A DNA stretch of 64,000 nt from Agrobacterium tumefaciens_K. Its GTDB lineage: Bacteria; Pseudomonadota; Alphaproteobacteria; Rhizobiales; Rhizobiaceae. Shown here piece by piece: positions 54,363-64,000 of this stretch (the stretch's first letter is position 1; each line of letters begins with the position of its first letter). The stretch is from contig NZ_JAOEGC010000002.1 of NCBI RefSeq assembly GCF_031801495.1, positions 248,001 to 312,000 of the forward strand, in the 5' to 3' direction. The translations under genes were made by a program, and so were the position numbers. Below the pieces are notes generated by a model that did not search any database, was not told the origin of the DNA, and saw only the letters and a program-made list of their open reading frames with translations.

Positions 54363-55219
54363 CGAACGATATGCGCGAAAGCGGTGCGCGCCGCGTGGGC
54401 CAGGTCAAGGAAGTAACCAGCCTCGCCAACCCCATCATCAAGGATATCAAGAACCTCACCCAGAAAAAGGGCCGCGAGGAGACTGGTACCTTCATGGCTG
54501 AGGGGCTGAAACTGGTCATCGACGCCCTCGAACTGGGCTGGACGATCAGGACGCTGGTCTATGCCAAGGCGGCGAAAGGCAAGCCGCTGGTGGAGCAGGT
54601 AGCGGCAAAGACAGTCGCCTCTGGCGGTCTGGTGCTGGAAGTCAGCGAAAAGGTAATTTCCTCCATCACCCGGCGCGACAATCCACAGATGGTCGTCGGC
54701 ATTTTCGAACAGAAGTGGAAGCCGCTGAGGGAAATCCGCCCGCTCAAGGGCGAGACATACATGGCGCTCGACCGTGTGCGCGATCCAGGCAACCTTGGCA
54801 CCATCATCCGCACTGCCGATGCCGCAGGCGCATCTGGCGTCATTCTGGTCGGCGATTGCACCGATCCTTTTTCGCTGGAAACGGTGCGCGCCACCATGGG
54901 CTCTGTTTTCGCAACGCCCGTTGCCCGTGCCACGGTCGAAGAGTTTCTGGCCTGGAAGAAAACGGCTGATGTCAGCGTCGTTGCCACCCATCTTGCCGGC
55001 TCGGTCGATTATCGCACCATCGATTACGCGAAAAAGCCGGTTGTTCTGCTTATGGGCAACGAGCAGTCCGGCCTGCCGCCTGAACTTGCCAGCAAGGCGG
55101 ACCAGCTCGCGCGCATTCCCCAGCAGGGCCGCGCTGACAGTCTCAACCTGGCCATCGCAAGCGCCGTCATGCTTTTCGAGGCGCGTCGTCACCTCCTGGA
55201 ACTGGCTCCGGTGAAATAA
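54359..55219 (+). CDS. TrmH/SpoU-family RNA 2'-O-methyltransferase
   Basis: 286 residues. SpoU substrate-binding N-terminal domain, then the knotted SPOUT domain with ALDRVRDPGNLGTIIRTADA (motif 1), LLMGNEQSGLP (motif 2) and SLNLAIASAVMLFE (motif 3). It methylates a ribose in rRNA or tRNA. It overlaps the methyltransferase gene before it (ATGA) and lspA after it (TAATG), forming one coupled unit. Confidence 0.9.
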   Translation: MTNDMRESGARRVGQVKEVTSLANPIIKDIKNLTQKKGREETGTFMAEGLKLVIDALELGWTIRTLVYAKAAKGKPLVEQVAAKTVASGGLVLEVSEKVISSITRRDNPQMVVGIFEQKWKPLREIRPLKGETYMALDRVRDPGNLGTIIRTADAAGASGVILVGDCTDPFSLETVRATMGSVFATPVARATVEEFLAWKKTADVSVVATHLAGSVDYRTIDYAKKPVVLLMGNEQSGLPPELASKADQLARIPQQGRADSLNLAIASAVMLFEARRHLLELAPVK

Positions 55220-55707
55220 TGCAGAACAAAGCTTTGTTTGCGAGAACCATTCCAGCCGTCGTCCTGATCGTGGCGGCGCTTGTTCTCGATCAGGTCATCA
55301 AGCTTCTGGTCGAAGCCCGCCTGCCGTTGCAGGAAATGGTACCGGTCATGCCGTTTCTTGCGCTCTACCGAACCTACAATCTGGGTGTGGCCTTTTCGAT
55401 GCTCGCCGACATGGAGGGCTGGTTCATTGTTGCCATGCGCCTCGTCATCGTCGGCTTCGTCATCTGGCTATGGCGCAAGACGGAGCCGAACAGAACATTC
55501 GCGCATCTTGGATTTGCGCTCATCATCGCGGGTGCGGCTGGCAACATCTTTGACCGTTTCCTGTATGGGCATGTGATCGACTACATCCTGTTCCATACGC
55601 AGACCTGGTCGTTTGCGGTTTTCAACTTGGCCGACACGTTCATAACGATCGGTGCGGGCTGCGTCATTCTGGACGAAATTCTTCACGCCCGGGCAACCAA
55701 AAAGTAA
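55219..55707 (+). CDS. lspA: Lipoprotein signal peptidase (signal peptidase II)
   Basis: 162 residues with four membrane segments. Catalytic Asp pair: GNIFDRFLYGHVIDYI and FNLADTFITIGAG, as in the family. It cleaves prolipoprotein signal peptides after the lipid is added. Its ATG overlaps the stop of the previous gene. Confidence 0.95.
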   Translation: MQNKALFARTIPAVVLIVAALVLDQVIKLLVEARLPLQEMVPVMPFLALYRTYNLGVAFSMLADMEGWFIVAMRLVIVGFVIWLWRKTEPNRTFAHLGFALIIAGAAGNIFDRFLYGHVIDYILFHTQTWSFAVFNLADTFITIGAGCVILDEILHARATKK

Positions 55708-55762
55708 AATTTTAGAGTTTCGTCGAAAGATATCAAAACCGTTGTCGTGTTAGCGGTTTTGT

Positions 55763-58018
55763 ATGAGCGAACTTGCGAAACTTCGGGAAAAGATTTCGGA
55801 CGGTTTTGATCCGCCGGTTGCTTTGGAAAGGCAGCCTTGGGCTGATGACGAAGCTGCGCTGCAATCCTCATCGACAAGCCCTTATTCGCAGTCCAGAAGT
55901 GGCCTTGGTCTCCTCCTGTCTGCATCCTTCCTTGCGGGCGTTGCGCTGGCACTGCTATCAGCGCTCGGCCTGCCTTCCGTCGTTGTTGTCGTTGCGGCTT
56001 TACTGTGCGCGGCAATCTCTGCCGGACTTTTTTTCCTCGGACGGTTTCATGTTTTGAGCGACGCGGCCCTTCACGAGGGGGCTGACATCTCCGCCCGACA
56101 TGTGGGTAACCGTTCGATCATTGCCGATATCCATGACGTGATGGGCGATATCGTCGTGATCCGGGATATGGACAGGCGAATCGTTGAAGCCAATGCGATT
56201 TTTCGTGACATGACCGGATGTGTCGTTCCTGAGGGGAGGACATGCGAGGAGATCGGTATTGCGTTCCGTCCGGGTGACAGGGTGCACGCATATGACGTCG
56301 AGATCGCCACGCCTTACGGACAGCGTGTTTTCGTCTGGCAGGATGCCGTCACACAAGACCTCAACAGCAGCCGCCTTCTCATCAGCAGCATCGCAAGGGA
56401 TGTGACGGAGGAGCGCCTTGCCGTTGCTGCACGCGAGGAAGCGCGGCTGCGTGCGGAAAAAACCGATGCCGACAAGGCGAGACTGCTGGCAACCGTCAGC
56501 CATGAAATACGCCTGCCCCTTTCCGGCATTCTCGGCATGAATCATCTTCTCTCCCAGACAAGGCTGACCGAGGAGCAGCGCAATTACCTCGATGGCATGC
56601 GGCAGTCTGGCCAGTCTCTTGTTCAGCTTGTCGAGGATCTGCTCGATTATTCGACCATGGAAGCAGGGCGCTTCAGGCTCAATCCGCGCGCCGAGAACCT
56701 GCGGCAGCTTATCGAGAGCGTGGTGGAAATGCTGGCCCATCGCGCTCATGAGAAGGGCATAGAAGTCGCCTCATTCGTTGCCGTCGATGTGCCCGACTAC
56801 CTGGATTTCGATACGGCGCGGTTGCGACAGGTCTTGTTCAACCTGATCGGAAACGCCGTAAAATTCACGAAAGAGGGCGGTGTTGCCGTGCACGCCGATC
56901 TGTCGGATGGGGAATTGCGCATCGCTGTCGAGGACAGTGGCCCCGGCATGACCAATCAGGAGCAGGAGCGTATTTTCGGCGAGTTCGAGCAGGCTGGACC
57001 GCTTTCACAACGCAGCGCCGGCACGGGTCTTGGTCTGGCGATTTCCGCCCGCATCATGCGTGAATTCGGCGGTACCCTGACCGTTTCGAGCCGCAAGGGC
57101 AAAGGCAGCATATTTACGCTGGCATTTCGCCCCGGCGTGGTTGCGGTCGAAAAAAGATCCCCGGATCGCCAGAACTGTCTTGAGCATACGAATGTCTTGC
57201 TGATCGCGCCGCAGGGGGTGGCCTCCCGCCTGATGAAGGACGCGATTGCTGCGTTTGCCGGCAGATGCATGCATATGCACACGCCGGCTGCTCTTTGCGC
57301 ATTCCTGGAGGATCCTGCGCGTGGGTTCCTCAGCGTCACGGATGTCATCGTCGACCGGCGTGTCGCTGACGACTTCAAGGATGTGTTGAAAAACGCCCCC
57401 CACCTGAGCGAGAAAGCGGTACGCCGAACCCTGCTGGTCAGCCCGGAAGAGCGTCCCTCGCAGATGCACGGTGATTTCGATGCATGGCTCATTCGCCCGT
57501 TGCGCGAAAAGTCACTGATCGATGTTTTGTGCGGACGACTGCGTGGGATCGAACGGCGCGATGCCATCAATGACAACCACCCCGATGTCGGCCTGTCGCC
57601 GCGCATGGCCAGTGGTTCCTACGGCATTGATATCCTTGTGGCGGAAGATGATGCTGTCAATGCGCGCATCATCGAGGCGGTTCTGCGCAAAAGCGGCTAC
57701 TCGCCCCGGCTGGTCAGGGACTTCGATGCCCTGCGGCAGGCGCTCGCGCCGGGCGTGGATGTCTTGCCGGATCTGGTGATTTCCGATCTCAATATGCCGG
57801 GTGGTGAAGGTCTCGATGTGCTGCCTCCGCTCTGCCGGTCCTTCGAGGGAGAGAGGCGAATTCCGGTGATTGTTCTGACGGGAGAAGCGGATCGCACAAC
57901 CGCCGATACCCTGCTGCAGGCGGGGGCTGGTGCGGTTTTGACAAAGCCCGTCGATCCCAAGCGGCTGATTGAGGAAATTCGCCGTCTGCTCGAGGGAAAA
58001 CGTCTGTTTTTGTCGTAG
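55763..58018 (+). CDS. Membrane hybrid sensor histidine kinase with receiver domain
   Basis: 751 residues. Two hydrophobic segments near residues 48-95, a PAS-like region (about 120-215), HisKA with VSHEIRLPLSG (His near residue 245), HATPase with NAVKFTKEGG and GTGLGLAIS, a degenerate region about 475-600, and a C-terminal receiver with VAEDD, the phospho-Asp in VISDLNMPGG (about 672) and the Lys in VLTKPVD. The usual Thr/Asn after the H-box His is Leu (EIRLPL). No cognate regulator lies nearby. Signal unknown; it is a likely phosphorelay member. Confidence 0.88.
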   Translation: MSELAKLREKISDGFDPPVALERQPWADDEAALQSSSTSPYSQSRSGLGLLLSASFLAGVALALLSALGLPSVVVVVAALLCAAISAGLFFLGRFHVLSDAALHEGADISARHVGNRSIIADIHDVMGDIVVIRDMDRRIVEANAIFRDMTGCVVPEGRTCEEIGIAFRPGDRVHAYDVEIATPYGQRVFVWQDAVTQDLNSSRLLISSIARDVTEERLAVAAREEARLRAEKTDADKARLLATVSHEIRLPLSGILGMNHLLSQTRLTEEQRNYLDGMRQSGQSLVQLVEDLLDYSTMEAGRFRLNPRAENLRQLIESVVEMLAHRAHEKGIEVASFVAVDVPDYLDFDTARLRQVLFNLIGNAVKFTKEGGVAVHADLSDGELRIAVEDSGPGMTNQEQERIFGEFEQAGPLSQRSAGTGLGLAISARIMREFGGTLTVSSRKGKGSIFTLAFRPGVVAVEKRSPDRQNCLEHTNVLLIAPQGVASRLMKDAIAAFAGRCMHMHTPAALCAFLEDPARGFLSVTDVIVDRRVADDFKDVLKNAPHLSEKAVRRTLLVSPEERPSQMHGDFDAWLIRPLREKSLIDVLCGRLRGIERRDAINDNHPDVGLSPRMASGSYGIDILVAEDDAVNARIIEAVLRKSGYSPRLVRDFDALRQALAPGVDVLPDLVISDLNMPGGEGLDVLPPLCRSFEGERRIPVIVLTGEADRTTADTLLQAGAGAVLTKPVDPKRLIEEIRRLLEGKRLFLS

Positions 58019-58091
58019 CCGGGCGAATTTGTCATCGCGATCCATTGTCACTATTCTGTCGTCAATTGGTGATTTATGACAGGGAGATCCT

Positions 58092-58994
58092 TTGGCGGTG
58101 GAGCGATTCCCCATGGTTGCGGAAATCATGAATCACGACGTCTGTGAAAACGATATTGCCGTCAAACCCCTCCCGGGAACGAGGCAGAGCAATGAGGGCG
58201 TTTTCGGCCGGATCGGCACCCTCGAAACGAGACTTGCCAGAACGGATCGCGAAATCGACGCTGCCCAGTCCGTTCGCTACCGCGTTTTCGTCGAGGAGAT
58301 GAAGGCACGGCTTCCCGCCGACGCGATGCGACGTAAACGCGACATCGATGCATGGGACAGCGTTTGCGATCATCTGCTCGTTCTGGACAACGCCATCGAG
58401 GGCGATACCGAAGATCAGATCGTTGGCACCTATCGCTTGTTGCGGCAGGAAACGGCAGTTGCCAATAATGGATTTTATTCAGCGAGCGAGTTCGATATCG
58501 GTGGGCTGATCGCCCGCCATCCTGGCAAGCGTTTCATGGAGCTTGGCCGCTCCTGCGTGCTGCCGGAATATCGCACCAAACGCACTGTTGAATTGCTGTG
58601 GCAGGGCAACTGGGCCTATGCCGTCAAGCATCGCATGGACGCGATGATCGGTTGTGCCTCGTTCCCGGGTGTCCAGCCGGAATTCCACGCGCTGGCGCTC
58701 TCGTTCCTGCACCACAATTGCGTTGCCAAGGGAGAATGGACCGCCTCGGCTCTTCCCGAGCTTTATCGCGAGATGGATCTCATGCCCGCCGAGGCGATCA
58801 ATGCCCGCAAGGCGTTGAACGCCATGCCGCCGCTCATCAAGGGCTACATGAGGCTCGGCGCGATGTTCGGTTCCGGTGCGGTGGTGGATCACGCTTTCAA
58901 CACCACGGATGTGCTGGTGGTCCTTCCGGTGACATCGATTGCGGGCCGATACATCAGCTATTATGGCGGCGATGCCGAGCGCTTCAACGGCTGA
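58092..58994 (+). CDS. olsB: Ornithine-acyl-ACP acyltransferase OlsB (GNAT-type)
   Basis: 300 residues from TTG 58092, with AGGGAG 7 nt upstream; a later ATG at 58113 is possible. It shows the Acetyltransf_5/hemolysin-like core: RYRVFVEEMKAR, DAWDSVCDHLLVLD, KRFMELGRSCVLPEYR and GCASFPGVQPEFHA. OlsB attaches a 3-hydroxy fatty acid to ornithine, the first step of ornithine lipids in Rhizobiaceae. It lies between a sensor kinase and mutS, as I recall from Agrobacterium. Confidence 0.85.
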   Translation: MAVERFPMVAEIMNHDVCENDIAVKPLPGTRQSNEGVFGRIGTLETRLARTDREIDAAQSVRYRVFVEEMKARLPADAMRRKRDIDAWDSVCDHLLVLDNAIEGDTEDQIVGTYRLLRQETAVANNGFYSASEFDIGGLIARHPGKRFMELGRSCVLPEYRTKRTVELLWQGNWAYAVKHRMDAMIGCASFPGVQPEFHALALSFLHHNCVAKGEWTASALPELYREMDLMPAEAINARKALNAMPPLIKGYMRLGAMFGSGAVVDHAFNTTDVLVVLPVTSIAGRYISYYGGDAERFNG

Positions 58995-59112
58995 AGGCGG
59001 AAATCGTCGAAGCTTCCTGTGGGCAGGCAGTTCGCGCGTGTTGTTCTTGTGTGATGGGGCCGCTAGTCTCAGCGCTCTTTTCCCGTAACACGAAACCGAT
59101 ACGATCAGGCCA

Positions 59113-61830
59113 TTGACGGACGTTCATTCCACAGCCTCTCTCATCTCGGAGGAGAGCCGCGCTTCGGCTACTCCGATGATGGAACAGTATATCGAGATCA
59201 AGTCGAACAATCCCGGTTCGCTGCTGTTCTACCGCATGGGCGATTTTTACGAGTTGTTCTTCGAAGATGCGGTCGAGGCATCGCGTGCGCTTGGCATAAC
59301 GCTGACGAAACGCGGCCAGCACATGGGGCAGGACATTGCCATGTGCGGCGTACCGGTTCACGCTGCCGATGACTATCTCCAGAAACTTATCCTGCGCGGG
59401 TATCGCGTCGCCGTCTGTGAGCAGGTGGAAGATCCTGCCGAAGCCAAGAAGCGCGGCTCAAAATCCGTGGTCAAGCGTGATGTCGTGCGTCTCGTCACAC
59501 CCGGAACGCTGACCGAAGAAAAGCTGCTGTCTCCGACGGAATCCAACTATCTGATGGCGCTTGCCCGTATTCGCGGCAGTGCAGAGGCGCAGTTCGCACT
59601 CGCCTGGATCGATATTTCCACCGGTGTTTTCCGTCTGGCGGAAACGACGCTGACGCGGCTTCTCGCCGATATCTGGCGCATCGATCCACGTGAACTGATC
59701 GTTGCCGACAGCCTGTTCCACGACGAAGAGCTGAAGCCGGTCTTTGACGTGCTTGGCCGTATCGCCGTGCCGCAGCCTGCCATCCTTTTCGATAGCGCCA
59801 CGGCCGAAGGGCGTATCGCACGCTATTTCAATGTGTCCACATTGGATGGTTTCGGCACGTTTTCGCGGGTGGAGATGGCCGCTGCCGCTGCTGCCGTCGC
59901 TTATGTCGAGAAGACCCAGATTGCCGAACGCCCGCCGCTCGGAAGTCCTGAGCGGGAAAGTGCTACCACCACGCTGTTCATCGACCCGGCGACCCGTGCC
60001 AATCTTGAGCTGGTGAAAACGCTATCGGGCGATCGCGATGGTTCTCTGCTGCATTCCATAAACCGGACCGTGACGGGCGGTGGAGCGCGCCTTCTGGCGG
60101 AACGGCTGATGTCGCCGCTGACCGATCCGGAAAGGATCAATACGCGGCTCGATGCGGTCGCCTACCTCATTGACGATGTGTCCCTCTGTGACAGTCTGCG
60201 CGATGCCTTGAAGCAGGTTGCCGACATGCCGCGCGCGCTGTCGCGCCTTGCGCTGGAGCGTGGTGGCCCTCGTGATCTGGGCGCGATCCGGCAGGGCCTT
60301 TCGGCCGCGGCGCAAGTGGCGGCGATACTCGATCAGGGGCTTTTGCCAGACGAGCTTGCGAACGCGCTTGCCGATCTGAAGGCGCTCCCGGGCGGTCTGG
60401 AGGCGATGCTTGGAGCGATGCTCGCCGATGATCTTCCCCTGTTGAAACGCGATGGCGGTTTCGTGCGGGAAGGTTCCAACTCCGATCTGGACGAAGTGCG
60501 TGCGCTGCGTGACCAGTCGCGGCGGGTGATCGCCGGTTTGCAGCTGAAATATGCCGACGAGACGGGCATCAAGTCCCTCAAGATCAAGCACAACAACGTG
60601 CTCGGTTATTTCATCGAGGTGACGGCGGGCAACGCCGATGTGATGACCTCCACGGACGAGGCGAAGGGCCGTTTCATTCACCGCCAGACCATGGCGGGCG
60701 CCATGCGATTCACGACGACCGAGCTTGCCGATCTCGAAAGCCGCATCGCCAACGCCGCCGCTCAGGCGCTCACGATGGAGCTGGACGCCTTTGAGCAGAT
60801 GGTGCAGGCGGTGGTTCAGCAGGCAGAGCCGATCAAGGCGGGCGCGCTTGCGCTCGCCGTAATCGATGTGGCGGGAAGCCTCGCCCATCTTGCCGCCGAA
60901 CAGGGTTACTGCCGCCCGATTGTCGACGCCTCCATGACCTTTGCCATCAAGGGCGGGCGTCATCCGGTGGTCGAACAGGCTTTGCGGCGCCAGTCTGCTG
61001 GCCCTTTCATTGCCAACGACTGCGACCTTTCCGCTGTCAACGGCGGCAAGAACGGTGCGATCTGGCTGCTGACCGGTCCCAACATGGGTGGTAAATCGAC
61101 CTTCCTGCGCCAGAACGCCCTGATCGCCATTCTCGCGCAGATCGGTGCATTCGTTCCGGCGCAATCTGCCCATATCGGCGTTGTCGACCGTCTGTTTTCC
61201 CGTGTCGGTGCGTCGGACGATCTGGCGCGTGGCCGTTCTACCTTCATGGTTGAAATGGTCGAGACGGCGGCTATTCTCAATCAGGCAACCGAACGTTCGC
61301 TTGTCATTCTGGACGAGATCGGCCGCGGCACGGCAACCTTCGATGGCCTGTCGATCGCCTGGGCGGCGGTGGAGCATCTGCACGAGGCCAACCGTTGCCG
61401 CGGGCTTTTCGCCACCCATTTTCATGAGCTGACGGTGTTGTCCGAAAAGCTCGGCCGCCTTTCCAATGCCACGATGCGGGTTAAGGAGTGGGAAGGTGAT
61501 GTCATCTTTCTGCACGAGGTCGGGCCGGGCGCTGCGGATCGCTCCTACGGCATTCAGGTGGCGAAGCTCGCAGGACTTCCGGCTTCCGTGGTGGAACGCG
61601 CCCGCGATGTGCTGACCAAGCTGGAGGATGCCGATCGCAAGAACCCGGCGAGCCAGCTCATCGACGATCTGCCGCTGTTTCAGGTTGCCGTTCGCCGTGA
61701 GGACGGTCGCAAGAGCGGCTCTTCCAAGGTGGAGGACAGCTTGAAGGCGATGAATCCGGATGAGATGACGCCGCGTGAGGCACTGGACGCGCTCTATGCG
61801 TTGAAGAAAGAACTTGGCAAGGCTTCATGA
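59113..61830 (+). CDS. mutS: DNA mismatch repair protein MutS
   Basis: 905 residues from TTG 59113; an internal ATG at 59176 is the alternative. The mismatch-binding GDFYELF motif near residue 45, Walker A GPNMGGKST (about 654), STFMVEMVETAAILN, Walker B LVILDEIGRGTATFDG and FATHFHEL are all present. It recognises mismatches and recruits MutL, which is not in this window. Confidence 0.96.
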   Translation: MTDVHSTASLISEESRASATPMMEQYIEIKSNNPGSLLFYRMGDFYELFFEDAVEASRALGITLTKRGQHMGQDIAMCGVPVHAADDYLQKLILRGYRVAVCEQVEDPAEAKKRGSKSVVKRDVVRLVTPGTLTEEKLLSPTESNYLMALARIRGSAEAQFALAWIDISTGVFRLAETTLTRLLADIWRIDPRELIVADSLFHDEELKPVFDVLGRIAVPQPAILFDSATAEGRIARYFNVSTLDGFGTFSRVEMAAAAAAVAYVEKTQIAERPPLGSPERESATTTLFIDPATRANLELVKTLSGDRDGSLLHSINRTVTGGGARLLAERLMSPLTDPERINTRLDAVAYLIDDVSLCDSLRDALKQVADMPRALSRLALERGGPRDLGAIRQGLSAAAQVAAILDQGLLPDELANALADLKALPGGLEAMLGAMLADDLPLLKRDGGFVREGSNSDLDEVRALRDQSRRVIAGLQLKYADETGIKSLKIKHNNVLGYFIEVTAGNADVMTSTDEAKGRFIHRQTMAGAMRFTTTELADLESRIANAAAQALTMELDAFEQMVQAVVQQAEPIKAGALALAVIDVAGSLAHLAAEQGYCRPIVDASMTFAIKGGRHPVVEQALRRQSAGPFIANDCDLSAVNGGKNGAIWLLTGPNMGGKSTFLRQNALIAILAQIGAFVPAQSAHIGVVDRLFSRVGASDDLARGRSTFMVEMVETAAILNQATERSLVILDEIGRGTATFDGLSIAWAAVEHLHEANRCRGLFATHFHELTVLSEKLGRLSNATMRVKEWEGDVIFLHEVGPGAADRSYGIQVAKLAGLPASVVERARDVLTKLEDADRKNPASQLIDDLPLFQVAVRREDGRKSGSSKVEDSLKAMNPDEMTPREALDALYALKKELGKAS

Positions 61831-61920
61831 ATAGAGTGCCTGTCCATTGCCTTCGAAACTCGATATAGGACGGTGCCGATAAAGTAGCGCATTGCCCGCA
61901 AGACATGGATACCGGCATAG

Positions 61921-64000
61921 ATGGCCATCAGTGACCTCGATTTTTCTGCAATTCTCGATGTTCCGGCGCTGAAGCGGGAATGCGATCTGATCTTCAAGGA
62001 AGATGGCAAGCGCATTTCCGATGTGCGTTCTGAACTGCTGCCGATTTTCCGCAAGGCAAATACGGCAGGTCGCCAGAAGGCGCGGGATCTGCTGAACGCC
62101 GATGGCAGCGGTATCGATTGTGCCCGGCGCATTTCGTGGTTGCAGGATCGCCTGATCGAGGTGCTCTACGATCTGACCTGCCAATATGTGTATCCCAAAG
62201 ATGCTCCGCAGATCGCCGTTACCGCCGTTGGCGGCTACGGGCGCGGCACACTGGCACCTGGATCGGATATCGACCTCCTGTTCCTGATGCCGGCGAAGAA
62301 TACGCCCGACATGCATAAGGCGGTCGAGTTCGTTCTGTATCTCCTGTGGGATCTCGGCTTCAAGGTCGGCCACGCGACCCGCACCGTGGATGAATGTATC
62401 CGTCTGTCCAAGTCGGACATGACCATCCGTACTGCCATTCTTGAAGTGCGCTCGATCTGCGGCAGGCAGGCTTTGGCCGATGATCTGGAAAAGCGTTTCG
62501 AGGCGGAAGTCGCCACTGGGACTGGGCCTGAATTCATTGCCGCAAAGCTCGGCGAGCGCGATCAGCGGCACCGCAAGGCTGGCGACACGCGTTATCTGGT
62601 CGAGCCGAACGTCAAGGAAGGCAAGGGCGGCCTGCGCGACCTGCACACGCTGTTCTGGATCGCCAAATATTATTATCATGTTCGCGATGCGGCCGATCTC
62701 GTCAAGCTCGGCGTTCTGTCGAAGCGCGAACTGAAGTTGTTCGAAAAGGCCGACGATTTTCTCTGGGCCGTACGCTGCCAGATGCATTTTATCACCGGCA
62801 AGGCCGAAGAGCGCCTTTCCTTCGATATCCAGCGAGAGATTGCCGATGCTCTGGGCTATCAGCCGCGACCCGGTCTTTCCGCGGTCGAGCGCTTCATGAA
62901 GCATTACTTCCTCGTGGCGAAGGACGTCGGCGATCTGACACGCATCGTCTGCGCGGCACTTGAAGACCAGCAGGCTAAGGATGTGCCCGGCCTGACCGGT
63001 GTTCTGAGCCGCTTTGCCCGCCGCCTGCGCAAGATTCCCGGCTCCGTCGAGTTTGTGGAGGATCGGGGGCGGATCGCACTCGCCAAGCCGGACGTCTTCA
63101 GGAACGACCCGGTGAACCTCATCCGGCTGTTCCATATCGCCGACATCAACAATCTCGAACTGCATCCCGATGCGCTGCGCGTCGTGACACGCTCGCTGTC
63201 GCTCATCAACAACGATCTGCGCGAGAATGAGGAAGCAAACCGCCTGTTCCTGTCGATCCTCACGTCGCGGCGCGATCCCGCGCTGACTCTGAGGCGCATG
63301 AACGAGGCTGGCGTGCTGGGCAAATTCATTCCCGAATTCGGCAAGATCGTTTCGATGATGCAGTTCAACATGTATCATCACTATACGGTGGACGAACATC
63401 TGATCCGCTCCGTCGGCATTCTCTCCGAAGTTGACAAGGGCGTTGCGGTTGACGCGCACCCGCTTGCCAACCAGCTGATGCCGAGCCTCGAGGACCGCGA
63501 CGCGCTCTATGTCGCCGTGCTGCTGCACGATGTCGCCAAGGGGCGGCAGGAAGACCACTCGATTGCCGGTGCACGTGTTGCCCGCAAGCTGTGCCAGCGG
63601 TTCCGGCTGACGGGCAAGCAGACCGAGACAGTTGTCTGGCTGATCGAGCAGCACCTGTTGATGTCCATGGTCGCCCAGACCCGCGATCTGCATGACCGCA
63701 AGACGATCACCGATTTTGCCGACAAGGTTCAGTCTATGGACCGGCTGAAAATGCTGCTGATCCTGACGGTCTGCGATATCCGCGCTGTTGGTCCCGGTGT
63801 CTGGAACGGCTGGAAAGGCCAGCTGCTCCGCTCACTTTATTATGAAACGGAACTGCTTCTGTCCGGTGGCTTCTCCGAAGTCTCCCGCAAGGAACGGGCC
63901 AAGATCGCCCGTCAGGCGCTTGAAGATGCATTGGATGACTGGGGCCAGAAGGCACGCCGCAGATACACCAAGCTGCATTACGAGCCTTATCTGCTGACAG
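61921..64000 (+). CDS. glnD: GlnD, PII uridylyltransferase/uridylyl-removing enzyme (3' end cut off)
   Basis: The frame is open from ATG 61921 to the window end, 693 codons of a protein usually about 930-970 long. Nucleotidyltransferase domain with VGGYGRGTLAPGSDIDLLFL (about residues 100-120), YLVEPNVKEGKGGLRDLHTL, and the HD domain with YVAVLLHDVAKGRQEDHSIAG (about residues 530-550). The ACT domains lie beyond the edge. It senses glutamine and modifies PII, controlling nitrogen assimilation. Confidence 0.96.
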   Translation, partial: MAISDLDFSAILDVPALKRECDLIFKEDGKRISDVRSELLPIFRKANTAGRQKARDLLNADGSGIDCARRISWLQDRLIEVLYDLTCQYVYPKDAPQIAVTAVGGYGRGTLAPGSDIDLLFLMPAKNTPDMHKAVEFVLYLLWDLGFKVGHATRTVDECIRLSKSDMTIRTAILEVRSICGRQALADDLEKRFEAEVATGTGPEFIAAKLGERDQRHRKAGDTRYLVEPNVKEGKGGLRDLHTLFWIAKYYYHVRDAADLVKLGVLSKRELKLFEKADDFLWAVRCQMHFITGKAEERLSFDIQREIADALGYQPRPGLSAVERFMKHYFLVAKDVGDLTRIVCAALEDQQAKDVPGLTGVLSRFARRLRKIPGSVEFVEDRGRIALAKPDVFRNDPVNLIRLFHIADINNLELHPDALRVVTRSLSLINNDLRENEEANRLFLSILTSRRDPALTLRRMNEAGVLGKFIPEFGKIVSMMQFNMYHHYTVDEHLIRSVGILSEVDKGVAVDAHPLANQLMPSLEDRDALYVAVLLHDVAKGRQEDHSIAGARVARKLCQRFRLTGKQTETVVWLIEQHLLMSMVAQTRDLHDRKTITDFADKVQSMDRLKMLLILTVCDIRAVGPGVWNGWKGQLLRSLYYETELLLSGGFSEVSRKERAKIARQALEDALDDWGQKARRRYTKLHYEPYLLT

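Noticed and set aside
60022..61515. 497-codon minus-strand frame inside mutS
   Set aside because: Antisense to mutS, which is complete.
61825..63693. 622-codon minus-strand frame across glnD
   Set aside because: Antisense to glnD, whose nucleotidyltransferase and HD motifs are clear.
1..64000. CRISPR arrays, tRNA or rRNA genes, and complete insertion sequences
   Set aside because: None seen: no regularly spaced repeats, no cloverleaf with conserved TTCGA arm, and no transposase with terminal inverted repeats.

Overview
The window is chromosomal DNA of an alphaproteobacterium of the Rhizobiaceae, most likely Agrobacterium or a close relative. The right-hand 37 kb is a dense run of core genes (cysK, dut, prfC, coaBC, ubiB/ubiE, mutM, rpsT, dnaA, hemW, rdgB, rph, hrcA, grpE, ptsN, hpf, rpoN, lptB/A/C, sppA, ihfB, lspA, olsB, mutS, glnD). 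This order matches what I recall of the Agrobacterium chromosome around dnaA. OlsB, a RpoN/LptB/LptA/LptC block and GANTC (CcrM) sites upstream of dnaA support the assignment.

Positions 1 to about 27114 are a genomic island that has split comM (yifB). Only the last ~433 codons of comM remain, from 27115; its 5' part must lie left of the window. The left end carries a recombinase module: the tail of a gene, a small helical protein and a tyrosine recombinase. A minus-strand cluster (9439 to 2424) follows: an HNH-RecQ fusion, a coupled pair of a 174-residue protein and a PD-(D/E)XK-like protein, an RsAgo-like long prokaryotic Argonaute without the catalytic Asp at the first PIWI position, and a PD-(D/E)XK nuclease encoded 2 bp after the Argonaute. 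Divergent from RecQ is a stand-alone HNH endonuclease.

From 10984 to 23231 a tightly packed plus-strand operon matches Druantia type II: DruM (C5 cytosine methyltransferase), DruF, DruG and the 1960-residue DUF1998-type helicase DruE. A Vsr-type endonuclease lies convergent to it and overlaps the 3' end of druE antisense. The right end of the island holds a small unknown gene, a Lon-like AAA+ ATPase with small upstream partners, and a divergent XRE regulator. A cluster of GCGAT/ATCGC inverted repeats lies between the last two. A 40-nt near-perfect hairpin sits about 100 nt from the island/comM junction.

The island is therefore a mobile defence island with at least three antiviral or anti-plasmid modules (Argonaute plus nuclease, Druantia II plus Vsr, HNH/RecQ genes) in a gene linked to natural transformation. 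The core region is ordinary housekeeping: translation (prfC, rpsT, hpf, RNA methyltransferases), DNA repair and replication (mutM, mutS, dnaA, dut, rdgB), ubiquinone and CoA synthesis, LPS export, nitrogen signalling (rpoN, ptsN, glnD), heat shock (hrcA-grpE) and ornithine lipid synthesis. I saw no tRNA, rRNA, CRISPR array or complete insertion sequence.
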